Source: Symmetrospora coprosmae (Eukaryota; Basidiomycota; Cystobasidiomycetes; Symmetrosporaceae). From it: 64,000 nucleotides of DNA. The stretch lies in the NCBI GenBank assembly GCA_008802785.1, contig VUYT01000007.1, forward strand, positions 62,001 to 126,000, in the 5' to 3' direction. Shown piece after piece: positions 23,334-33,530 of the stretch. The notes beneath the pieces are model-generated. The model worked only from the letters and a program-made list of their open reading frames with translations, was not told the origin of the DNA and made no database searches. The translations under genes were made by a program, and so were the position numbers. Positions within the stretch are counted from its first letter, which is position 1, and every line of letters starts with the position of its first letter.

Positions 23334-25440
23334 CTACCACCAGCTTGCCCAGCCCTCTGCTTTGCACTGAGTTGATGCAAACGTAGGTCCCTTGTGTAGC
23401 AAACACTTGGGGTCGTACTTCTGCTTAAGCGTCTGGAGGCGCGCAATGTTGGGGCCGTAGTACTTGGACGAATCCCAGCCGCCGTTCTTCGACAGCCCAG
23501 CCGTGCCGCGCGGGGCAATGTAGTTAACGTAGTCGTAGATCTTGACGCCGAGCTGCTGCTGTCGCGTGCTGCCGGGTCCGAGGAGGTCAGTGTGCGCTGT
23601 GGCGCAATACGTTGTACGGAAGGCGCTCACTAGGTGATAGCCGCGAGATCTGCGAGCGCGCTCTGGACCAGACCATCGTTGGCTGCTGAGGACCAGGCTG
23701 GCGAGAAGAGCGTCTGCGAGCCGACCGTAACGTGGGGCCATGCGGTTTCGCCTTCGGTTTTGGGCAGGTTGCCTCCCAGCGTAGGGTGCACGTATTGCAG
23801 GACCCAGAGGGCACTCGCGGGGACGTCGCCCTTGGCCAGTGAGTCGGCGACGTACTTTTCGAAGCGCGTGCTGATCGAGTTCAGGTACTCGGCCTTGACG
23901 CCTCGGGTCGGGACCTGGGGACCATTGAAGTACCGGCGGACTGGGGTGATGAAGCCCGAGTAAGCTACAAACGATATGAAGCAGGGATCTGACTTTGCTC
24001 ACAGCCATCGGGAAAGAAGGACGTGGTGATCGTGCTTGCCTCCTCGTAGGGGACGGTCAGGACCGACTGGCTTGTGAAGGTGAGGCCGTTCAGGGCGGAC
24101 TTGAAGACCGTGTCGTAGTTCGGCTGCTTGGAGTTGGTCGGATCTGCAAATCGGAGCGTGATTATGACTTCCTGCAGGCCAAGCTTAGACGGGTCACTCT
24201 CGGAGAGCGAGGGCGGACTGTCGGGCAGAGGGTCAAGGGGACGTCACCCTCCGCATAAACTCCATGCAAGCCTTCGCGGTCCGACTCACATGAGACCGCG
24301 AACGTAGTAGACGAGCGAGTGCGGGTCCTCGTTCTTGGTGAAGAAGTCGACGACATTCTGTCGCACCTTCCAGCTCTCGCTGGGCGTGGTCCAGTATAGA
24401 CCGATCTGAGCGGAGGTCGGCTCCGGGACAGCAAGTACCCAGAAGCTGTGTGCAAGTACACGTCGTAAGTTAACGGCACTGTCGATGCGGCATCGCTGCC
24501 AAGCAGCATCTCACCGAGTCACAATGCCAAATTGGCCGTTCCCGCCGTTGATGGCCCAGAAAAGGTCAGAGTACTGGTTCTGCTTGTTGGCAATCACGAT
24601 GGTCCCGTCGACGAGCACGACCTGCGCCTGGACAATATTGTCGCCAGCGAATCCGTAGGCCTGGCGGCGTTAGTGTGAATCGGCATTGTCAGTGTCTTGC
24701 CTTCGGACTGAGCGAGCCGCGTGCGGGAAGGGCTAGAACGGCAACTCACGCCTCCGAGGAACCCAATCTGGTCGGTCGAACCACGCGCTGTAATCTCAGC
24801 TCTTTCGCTCGATACCAGAGGTCTGCGGGTTGGCACTTACGCCACCACCGGTAGAGAAGCCACCCGCGCCAACAGAATGTACGCGAGCGCCGATGGCCAC
24901 GTAGCCACTGTTGGCGGTGGCCAGCTCGATCTGTCTCCAATTAGCACCACCCTGGTACGAGATGACTGGGGCTGTCTTGCCGGTCTTGCTGTCGGGCAGT
25001 TGGAAAGCCTTCAGAACCTCTACCTTGTTGAGGCGGGAGAGGTCGATAACAAGCCCTCCGGCAGCCGAGGCTCCAACAGTAGAGTGCCCGCCGCTCTTGA
25101 AGGTCCACTCGAACCACTTTGGCGCCTTGGTCATTGCTTTGAGCGTGTCGGCCACATCCTGCTCGTTTCCAGGGTAGACGACGACCTGAGCATCGATCTG
25201 CCACTGCTTCGCCCAGGTACGCTCGCGGCTCTCTGCCTGCAGCGCACTGCCTTGACATGCTATGGTGCCAGCGGGCGAGAGATTGAGCTCGAGCCAGGCA
25301 AGACCGCACTTGCCATTGTTGGCTTGGCGACGCGAGAGCGAGAAGGCGCTTCGCTCAGCAAGCGTGATGTTGCTATTTGCTACGACAGCTGCTGTCGCAT
25401 AGCCGGCTGCGGCCAGAAGGAGAGTCGGGATGCCGAGCAT
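23334..25440 (-). CDS. Secreted FAD-linked oxidoreductase (berberine-bridge-enzyme-like)
   Basis: Seven exons (25440-24841, 24767-24750, 24660-24515, 24445-24297, 24143-24003, 23964-23631, 23568-23334) give 540 residues. A signal peptide ([18 protein letters not shown]) opens it. The FAD_binding_4 fold is seen as [11 protein letters not shown], the flavin-histidine block [10 protein letters not shown], then [21 protein letters not shown] and [13 protein letters not shown]. The C-terminus has the BBE motif YVNYIAP and [17 protein letters not shown]. Such enzymes oxidise sugars or alcohols outside the cell or in secondary metabolism. Exon 2 is only 18 nt and supplies IGFLGG, completing the family motif. 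One intron is 38 nt (23965-24002). The donor at 24296 (GTCTCA) is unusual but the only one fitting the phase. No biosynthetic neighbours, so the substrate is unknown. Confidence 0.87.
24750..24767 (-). other. 18-nt microexon
   Basis: Flanked by a GACCAG acceptor and a GTGAGT donor; in phase 0 it encodes IGFLGG, which joins STGGG to AYGFAGDN as expected for BBE-like proteins. Confidence 0.65.
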
Positions 25441-26003
25441 GTTGACGGAGAACAGAAGGCGTCGGAGATAGGAGTGCGGGACGAAAGAGAGTGGACGGGT
25501 CTGACAGGGAAGGTCGCGCTATGAGTGCCGAGTATTGATACGTGTGTTAGGGATGCAGAGTGAAGAGGTCTACCTCCTGCTGCAGGAGATGCAAAGGGTA
25601 CGAAGCTAAGCAGAGAAAGCGCGAGGAGTCCCCTTTGCCCCTTCTCGCCTCCCAGCCTGGCAAACACTAGACGACCTGGGGTCATGAGGTCCCCTCCGCT
25701 CTTCGCGGTAGCTCGCGCATCTTCGCAGCGGACGGACCGGGACGGAGTTCTCTGACAGGACGGAGGAGGTCCATGCTCGGCGATCAAGCGGATGTCAGAA
25801 CGTTCAATTGCTTTTCCGGTGGATTGCTTCAGTCGAATGCTGTGCAAGAAGGCAGCTGAAACGGCGACTGGCCTTACTGCTCGTCACGTAGACAGTCTGA
25901 GGATTCCGAAGATTCCGGACTCGAGCCGGCTGGATGCTCTCGACCTCTCAAGAGCACGTCAGTCATCGCTTTCAATTGGTAGATTTGCTGCTGCAGATAC
26001 ATC
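25441..26003. other. Intergenic region (promoter of the FAD oxidoreductase)
   Basis: About 560 bp between the oxidoreductase start and the 3' end of the FAH gene. No exon or site identified. Confidence 0.5.
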
Positions 26004-27163
26004 TCAGAGGCGCGCTTTACCGCTGCCAGGCTGCTCCCACTGGACCGTATTCCTGAGACTGCCAATGCCCTCGCCAGACACAGTGATCTCATCGCCGTGC
26101 TCGAGCCAGAGCTGAGGCTCCTTGCTGCTGCCCTGTCCTGCCGGCGTGCCAGTGCAGATGATGTCGCCGACGCGCAGTGTCGTGCCATATGAGAGCGATG
26201 AGACGGTCTCGGCAATCTTCCAGAGTTGATCGGCGGTCGAGCCGTTTTGCAGCGGGTTCTTGTGCGCAGAGTGCAGCGAGCGTGAGGTAGCGAGATGTGC
26301 CTGCAGGTTGAGCGATTGAGCATGCTCGATAGGTAGAACGGCGGAAGACAGGAGGCACGGCCCGAGGGGAAGCCATCCGTCGAACGTCTTTCCCATTCCC
26401 CATTGCGACGTGGCGAACATCTTCTTGCGTGCCGATACGTCGTTGCAGATGGTGTACTGGGGCGAGCATATTGTCAGACTGAACATCGTGCCAGAGACTG
26501 ATAGACGACTCACGCCGATGATATAGTCAGCCGCTTGTTCCGGCGTGATATCTCTGCACTCTTTGCCAATGACAATGACTAGCTCGACCTCGTAGTCTGA
26601 TTGGTCCTGCACTCCTTTTGGTACGTAGATCTCGTCGCCGTACCCTGCAAGGCAAGAGTAGGGTTTGCTGCCGGTGAACAGCCCTGTCAGCAGAGATGGA
26701 CCCGGTCCAGCAGGATGGGGTTGCTCACAAGAAGAGGATGGGGACTGGCGTCTTCTTCGCACCGCCTAGGGGATAATTAGTACCGAGGCAGCGGATGCTT
26801 GCATTGTAGGCTGGAACATCAACGGGCGCGAGGAGTCGCTTCACGCTGAGCACCCGGTCAGGCGAGGCGAATCGGCATCGAGGGGTGAGAGGATCGTCGA
26901 CCAGAATACGAGCTCTTAGTTTGCCTGTGGTACAATAGAGGGCGAGGTCAAGGTCAGCAGAGGCTAGGCTTCAGCTTTCAAACGATGAGGACAACAAACA
27001 CACCCGACTGAAAGGTAGCGCCGACATCCTCGGAAAGCCCGCAGGTCGGCTCTCCGTAGTAGATTGAGCCATCTTCTGATGCCACGAAGCGAATGAGGCG
27101 AGTCCAGCACTGTGCAAGGCGGGAGCGGTCAATGCGATGGTGCAGAACAGTGTGCGGAGACAT
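26004..27163 (-). CDS. FAH-family (fumarylacetoacetate hydrolase / acylpyruvase-like) protein
   Basis: Four exons (27163-27004, 26924-26729, 26667-26514, 26456-26004) give 320 residues. The FAH fold is clear: LIRFVASEDG, PVPILFFKP, DYEVELVIVIGKECRDI, YTICNDVSARKKM, QWGMGKTFDGWLPLGP, LRVGDIICTGTPAG, GDEITVSGEGIG. The metal ligands of FAHD1-type enzymes (E-x-E in YEVEL, Asp in NDVSAR) are present. However, the lid segment that follows LNY in relatives, carrying the His and Glu of the catalytic pair, is missing: CLGTNY passes almost straight to PVPILFF. The enzyme may be altered or a short exon missed. The first residues before WTRL are uncertain, since a short upstream first exon is possible. 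Confidence 0.85.
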
Positions 27164-28026
27164 CGTGAGATCAGCTCAGATGCCCTAACATGGCGCGAGC
27201 CATGCAGAAACCTTCTCCTCGAAAGAGACTTATCCTGCACCTACGGGCGTGTGCATGTCTGCTTTCTGTCTCGTCAGATGTCAGTTGGTGAACCGGAGGA
27301 AAGAGCTGGAGACGTGCACTCGGGGTCGCATCGGCCCGCAGTGACCCGAAGCTCCGCGCGCGGATGTCACCCGAAAACCATCATGGCCATCATGGACGAT
27401 CTCATCGTGGGAGAGCTATCTGCTCTCCAGCTCCCTGCACTTCAGGTCGCACGACGTATCTCCTTAGTCATTTCATCCGCTGATAGCCCGCACAAAACCG
27501 CCAGATTCCGCGGTCATGGTGGTGGCACCTGGCCCCTGGGTGACCGCAAGTCTCTCTCGAAGTGGCCTTTGGGCACATCGCAGAAGCACAAGAATCCGGT
27601 CGGAGACCAACCCAGAAATGACAGGAGTTCTCGCGACGAGCTCGGGAGTCGTCAAGGAAGTGCGGCACACGTCCACGCAGCGCTCTGTCCTGACGTCCTT
27701 CGCAGATTGCCGCTCTGGGCAGCCGCAGCACGAACTCCCCGTGCGCTCGGTGCTTCGCAACCCCTTACACAACGGTCCAGCCGCTTTTCGAGCACGGCCC
27801 TGTGCGGCCATCTGCATGTTGTGCACACAAACCAGGCTGGCTGTCTCTCCTTGACTCAACTCAACTCTAACTTCCCCTCCGCCCGCCCATTTCGTTCCTG
27901 CCCGGTCCAGCATCGCATATCGACCAACTCACGTAGCCTGTCCACGCACGGCACCACACTCCTTTCACTCGTCTCATTCAGCATCGCTTTCAATAATCAT
28001 TCCTAGGCCCTCGGCCTAAGCCTGTC
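27164..28026. other. Divergent intergenic region
   Basis: About 860 bp between the FAH gene and the next + strand gene. It contains long open frames on both strands that lack family motifs. The CT-rich stretch near 27845-27990 looks like a promoter/leader for the + gene. Confidence 0.5.
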
Positions 28027-28849
28027 ATGTTCTTCCCTTCGCCCTTCTCGCAGGCCGCTGCTCTGGCCATCGGTCTCGTCTTCGCCTGCGCGCCGTCCAG
28101 CTCCGCTCACTCTTTCAAGATCGCTCGTGCCCTTGCGCCGACGCCAGCCTCTCTGATCCTGCATGCGCCAGAGCAGACTTTCGATCCGAGCAAGCATCTG
28201 CTCATCCCTACCCAATCACCAGCCGTGCTCCTCGACCAGCACCCGCCCAGCGCCCTTGCGTACCAGAAGTGCTTCGAACGAGGCATTGAGCAGGGCCGTT
28301 CGGACGCGGTGAATGCCGTTTGTGCCTCTGCGCATGCTGCGGCAAAGAAGGAGATCGACTACAACCCTTACACCGTGCAGCCGCTTTCTCCTGTACTTGC
28401 GGTGCAGCCCGTAGACGTAAAGGCGGATCAGACAATGCCCTCCAAGACTAGCACGGCCACCAAACCAGGAGATGACGAGTGTGAGGATATGACGTGAGTG
28501 CTCTTCGCCGTGCGTATACCGGTCAATAGCACACCTAATCTGACATACGGCACTCCCCTCCCTCTCTCAACGTCGCTCTTCGCAGGTCCGGCTATTCGCG
28601 AGGCTACGTCGCTGCGTTCAACGAGGAGCTCTCTATGCACCAGAAGGACCTCTTTGTCAGCTGCTTTGCCGATGCTTCTCGCGGACGAGCCAATCCTTCT
28701 GCCTCGGCAGGCGCGAGTGCTCGGGCCAGACGCATGCGGTGAGTGTTGGTGGGGCCTTGCCCTTCGTCGTGTCAGGCATAGTCTGACGCTGCGTTCCTAC
28801 ATCACTTCACAGCTCTGCCGCAGCTGCTGAACACGCAGACCAGTGGTGA
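28027..28849 (+). CDS. Predicted secreted protein of unknown function
   Basis: Three exons (28027-28493, 28586-28738, 28813-28849) give 218 residues. A signal peptide of about 28 residues (AAALAIGLVFACAPSSSAHS) is the only clear localisation cue. The mature part has two similar-looking Cys-bearing helical stretches: YQKCFERGIEQGRSDAVNAV and SGYSRGYVAAFNEELSMHQK, separated by a Pro/Thr-rich linker, then an Arg/Ala-rich end. A few cysteines could pair. No family recognised; a lineage-specific secreted protein is the most I can infer. Splice phases all close, supporting a real gene. Confidence 0.62.
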
Positions 28850-29202
28850 TGGGGCTGTCGTACTTGTCCGGCTCCGTCTCTCGGTGACTTGGAAGGGTAG
28901 TGGGCGGATTTGTAGAGCTCACCGGAAGGTTGATGGTTATCTCTCTACGGTGTCATGATAGTGTATTCTCACTCTTCGCTCTTTCTGTAGTTACCTCCTT
29001 TCGCTTAGAGGTGCCATAGTTCTCTGCTCCTCCGCGCCACCACCCACTTCTCCTCCACCCGGTCCGGTCTCCTCCGGCATTGCCGGTCGACTCTCCGAAC
29101 CTCTCGACACGTCGCGAGCGCGTTCACCTTGCATCCGTTTCATCTACCTAACTGCAGTCTTACTGTAGCCATATCGTCCGCTGCTCATTCTACCCCACAG
29201 CC
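28850..29202. other. Intergenic region, nothing recognised
   Basis: About 350 bp; pyrimidine-rich near 28970-29090, probably the promoter of the downstream carrier gene. Confidence 0.5.
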
Positions 29203-30562
29203 ATGGTCTCCGACTCAGTTGTCCACGCCGTAGCAGGCGCGGGTGGAGGGATGCTGGCAATGTGCGCGTCGCGTATCTGACAGGTCGCGACAGGGTGGGA
29301 TGCTGATGGGATGCGCGTATACCGCCCCCCTTCTCTTTTAGGGCCGTGACGTATCCTCTGGTCAACATCTCGAGTGGGTCCCCCAGTCTCCAGGCACAAC
29401 GAGCGAGACTCTGGTCCGGCAGGGCAGACGCGCTGGACAAGGGCAGACAGCGCAGACATCCCCGATACTGACGATGCTAGCTACTGATCTGCACCTCAGC
29501 TCGAGCGCAAGTCGAGACGAAGAAGCCCGAGCATGCGAACGAGTCGGCGCTCAAGACGGTCCAACGGATCATCAAATCCGAAGGCATTCTTGCCTTGTTC
29601 GACGGTCTCGAGTCCAGCCTGATTGGCATCGGCATCACCAACTTCGCTTTCTACCAAGCTTTCGAAGAGAGCCGCGCAATCATTCTGCGGGCGAAGGCAC
29701 GCACCCAGACCTCCAAGAGCGCGCACACCCTCAGCACTTTGGAGAGCATCCTGGCCAGCCTCATCGCCGGATGCGTAACCGCCGTCGTGTCCAATCCCAT
29801 GTGAGAGGCTCGCGGTATGCGAGCGCATCGGTACACTGATCGCGGACTGACGTGTATCGCCCATCGGGCCGCAGCTGGACCATCAACACGCAGCAAATGG
29901 TGCAGGCTTCTCTGTCCGACCCGGACGTGGCGGAAGCTTCCGTGACAACGAAGATTGACCCGAAGACCGGAGAGAAGATCATTGTCCGCAAGCTCGGCTT
30001 CCTGCAGACTATTCGCAAGATGTACGCAAAGGACGGGCTGGCCGCCTTCTTCCGCGGGCTTGGACCTGCCCTCGTGCTATGCATCAACCCGATCATTGCA
30101 TACACGTCCTTTGAACAGCTCAAGAATCTCATCATTGCTCGGCGTGGCCTGCGGGCAGCTCGTCTGCCTGGCAGAGCAACCGACAAGCCAAGTGTCCTGC
30201 CCCTTACGGACCTCGACAACTTCCTCCTTGGCGCATTTTGCAAGCTTCTGGCTACAGGATCGCTCTATCCATACCTCGTCGTCAAGTCTCGCTTGCAGGC
30301 CGGCGCGGCTTCGGGCAAGCGATACCGGAATTCGTTCCATGGCCTGGCAGTCATTTTCAGGGAAGAGGGCCTCGGAGCGCTGTACAGCGGCATCGCCTCA
30401 AAACTCGCACAATCAATGCTCACGGCCGCCTTCTTGTTTGCAAGCAAGGTGGGCATTGCTTGCAAGCAGGTGTTTACAGATCGGACGGCTGATACAGTCT
30501 TGTGTGAACAGGAACGCTTGTACCTAGCAGCGAAAGCCGCCTTGCGTGCGACCGCCGCATAG
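29203..30562 (+). CDS. ANT1: Peroxisomal adenine-nucleotide carrier, Ant1/PMP47-like (mitochondrial carrier family)
   Basis: Four exons (29203-29261, 29342-29373, 29500-29800, 29875-30562) give 359 residues. The three carrier repeats are marked by TYPLVNISTRAQVE, SNPIWTINTQ and YPYLVVKSRLQ, each followed by an acidic-Gly block (EGILALFDGL, DGLAAFFRGL, EGLGALYSGI). The weak first signature with STRAQVE and the second NPIWTINT fit PMP47/Ant1, which imports ATP into peroxisomes for fatty-acid activation, rather than mitochondrial carriers. The small second exon (32 nt) holds the first signature. The loop between repeats 1 and 2 is long (VAEASVTTKIDPKTGEKII). Confidence 0.85.
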
Positions 30563-30666
30563 GCCTGAGCTTACTGTGCCTCGGGGCTCGGCTGTCGTAT
30601 CTGTCTGATATTGTACCTCCAGAGCCTCATCTAAGATCGTACTGCGCACGACATGCCAAGTTCGAG

Positions 30667-32404
30667 TCATTCCTCCCAGCGCCTCAAACTCACATGTGAC
30701 TCGCTTCGTGCTGTCGAGGTTGCGCTGGAGTGTGACCGAGTCGAAAGTTTAGGTCGCGGAATATGAGCAAACTCTGCGAGATCGAGGCAAGTTAGCGCGG
30801 TTTAGACACGGAGCACGCGGTGCGCAGCTTACGCGAGCTTCTGCTGGTCGAGCGGGAGGTTGTCATTCCTGCCGAGCTGTGATTCCTTCCGTGCCGGGCA
30901 AGCGAATGAGGCACCTCGTCGCTGCGGCTGACCTCGTTTGCTGGCCCATCCTGCTGCCACCCTGTTGCTGAAACGGGACCCGCCAACCAGGCGTCCCCGG
31001 TGCTGTGCAGCGTGTGTCGAATGGAGCTCTTGTCGCGACTGTTAGAGCGTGATGATGGCTGCGACGTGGATATCCTGGCAGAGCGGGGGCCTGGACGTCC
31101 GCGATCATCGCGATGAAAGGCAGGACTGTCCGGAAGCTCGGTCTCGCTGTGAGGCGGACTCTGCGGGGGGGTGTCGATGTAGGCTGTCGCCTTGCGCTGC
31201 ATGCCCGGAAAGCTGGGAGGCTGATGGCGGTCGTGGCGAGAATGGCTTGATGACGGCCTCTCCATCCCATCGGCGAGCTCTGTATCTTCATGTGTCTGAA
31301 CGCCCTCTGTGAAAGCTGTCGCTGGCAGGGTGTTCGACGGAGTTGCGAGGTGTGCGAACAGAGCGCCATATTGCGGATGTACGTAAATGTAGGTCGACGA
31401 TGTCGGTTTGAGCCGTTTTTCGACCAGCGTGCACGAAGATTTGTTCGTGATGTTCAGAGGTTCGCGAGAAATGAGGGGAACACCGAGCTCGTCAGTCATC
31501 TCGAAGCTCTGTAGCGGTGGAGCGCCAGGTGTTTCCGCTGCATTGTCGAAAGTGGGGAGTGCTGAGGTAGTAGGAGTAACGGAGTCGTGTTGCTGCGGTG
31601 AAGACTCTGAGCGATGTGTAGGAGCGGTGCGGTAGGTCCGGCTGTGTTCTGAGCCTGATGAGTCCGCCACTGCAGCCTGTGCAGACGCTTGGGCTGTTGG
31701 GGAGTACGCAGAAGAGGGAGGAGAGCAAATAGTGTCCATCAGACATGCTCACCCTCCTCGCTTCAACGTCAACGACACCTCCTAGGTTTGGGCAGAACGT
31801 AGGAGACGCAGCAGACCTGGAGCAGCGAGACCGAGAGCATTAGACTCACCGAGATCTGCGACCGGCTCGTCGTCGCTGGCGTCTGACGTAGGATAGAGCG
31901 CTGACGAGCGTCGCTTGCTTCGGATATCGACAAGCTCAAGGACTCGTCCATCTGTGCAGGGGGGCAGAAGCATAGGTGTCAGGCACTGCTATCGCCCACT
32001 AAAGATGTCACAGCCATGCGGACTCACTTTCGATGAAACGCAGTGCGCTAATACCAAGGTACAGCTGGCTGGGAACCTTGTCGACCCGTTCGAGGACGGC
32101 GAGGCGAAGCTCGCCAACCGACTGCCGAAGGCCAAAGTGCGCAATGGCCTCGTTGATCAGACTTGGTGGCGTTCGCAGGCGTGTCTGCAGGGACGCGGGC
32201 GTGATATGGTTAGTATCGGGAGAGGGCAGCTTGGGAGACAGCAGCAAGCTCCAGTGGGTCACTCACTCCTGTCGGATCCCAGGCATCGAGGAGGAGGAGC
32301 TCGCCGGCCCACCGCAGAAGAACGGTATCAGGCGGACAGGATGACTTGGCAATCTGTTCTGACCAGATGCTTGCTTCTCGCACAGAGTGCGGCTTTGCGG
32401 TCAT
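30667..32404 (-). CDS. Uncharacterised Ser/Pro-rich protein with conserved-looking N-terminal domain
   Basis: Six exons (32404-32267, 32184-32028, 31951-31850, 31781-31753, 31676-30833, 30773-30667) close exactly to 458 residues. The first ~100 residues look globular: IWSEQIAKSS, LLRWAGELLLLDAWDPTG, INEAIAHFGLRQSVGELRLA, SQLYLGISALRFIEN. After a 29-nt exon a middle block (SSCTLVEKRL, YIYVHPQYGALFAHLAT) may be a second folded piece. The rest is Ser/Arg/Pro-rich and probably disordered. I do not recognise the family. The last intron has a clear GCTAAC branch point, supporting the final exon. Confidence 0.6.
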
Positions 32405-33530
32405 GGTATGCTAGGGAGCGAGCTTGTTGGCGCGAAGGACGGGCGTGGTGATGTAGAAAAAGGAAGACAAGTGGTGTCGAATGGGCCGAGGCGAGTCAAG
32501 CTGTGCTTTTCTGTTGGATCCTGGCCCAACTGAAGGGTGTGCGGATCCGAGCAGAGCTTGCGCCTCGAGTATGTCACTCGAAAAAGGTGTGCTGCGGAGC
32601 GGAGCCGCAGAGTGAGACGTGGTGGGGACCGACTCCGTGTGACTCCGCTCTCACTCAACGCTTGTGGAAGCAGCTCCTGTGAAGGTCCCGAGGTGTCTGG
32701 ACTACGCTTGGCCGGTTCTACAGTCGCGTAGCCGTACGACTGACGTGAGGTACTACTGACGTCGATGCAGACCCGCTTCGAAGGTCAGTGCAAGAGGACA
32801 ATGTCGAAGGGGGGATGCTCCTCAGATGGCGCTCGGGATCAGAAGGCGTTGTATTGTGGCACCCGTTGTCAATGCTTCACGCGATATTGGCGAGCGACGT
32901 AACCAGTGCGTGGTGGGACAAGGGCCAGGGGCAGGACGCGCCGGACTCTAGACGCGTGTCCGTCTGCACCGTCAGTCCGGTCTAGGCGCTAGAAGCGGGA
33001 GAGTGGGCGGTCGTGCTCTACGCCTCGAGGATGGTCGAGCAGGCGAGGTGCTCGAGATCTCGATGGTGCAGAACGGTGACATTGCAAGTAGGAGCATGAT
33101 CAGCAGCTCCCGGAGAGAGTCGTGTCGCACATCGCTATCCCTTTCACGACAGAACTCCGTCGAGGCTTGAAAAGCTTCACATCGGTCACGGCGCCGATGC
33201 GGGCCGACCCTGACGTGCTCACATCCATCTGGTCGTACAGTAAGTAATCTGCGACGTCGGCCAATGCGTACGAGTACCTCTCGCTTCGCTCCCAACCTGC
33301 TGCATCGAATGCTGCACGTATTCAACTGCTTCGAGCGTTTACGTCAAAGCACAAAGCCCATCGGGAGGCTCCCGAAGGTCCGTCTATTCGGGGACGGAGA
33401 TGCCGAAAACAGCCTTGTCTTCACACCTCTGCATCGCATCAATTGACCTCTAGGCCAGATCCGGCCCCAGTCTGCAACTCATGCATCCACACTCAATCGC
33501 TGTCGCCGCAACCCTTTCCTCCTTGCCCGA
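32405..33530. other. Long intergenic region upstream of the TOK channel pair
   Basis: About 1.1 kb with only scattered short open frames and no motif. The stretch before the first TOK gene does not obviously repeat before the second. Confidence 0.5.

Noticed and set aside
23334-27163. Small biosynthetic cluster formed by the FAD oxidoreductase and FAH genes
   Set aside because: Only two enzyme genes, no core synthase, regulator or transporter; neighbours are housekeeping.
27137-28006. 289-residue + strand frame between the FAH gene and the secreted protein
   Set aside because: No protein-like pattern, no start context, lies in a divergent promoter region and overlaps the start of the FAH gene.
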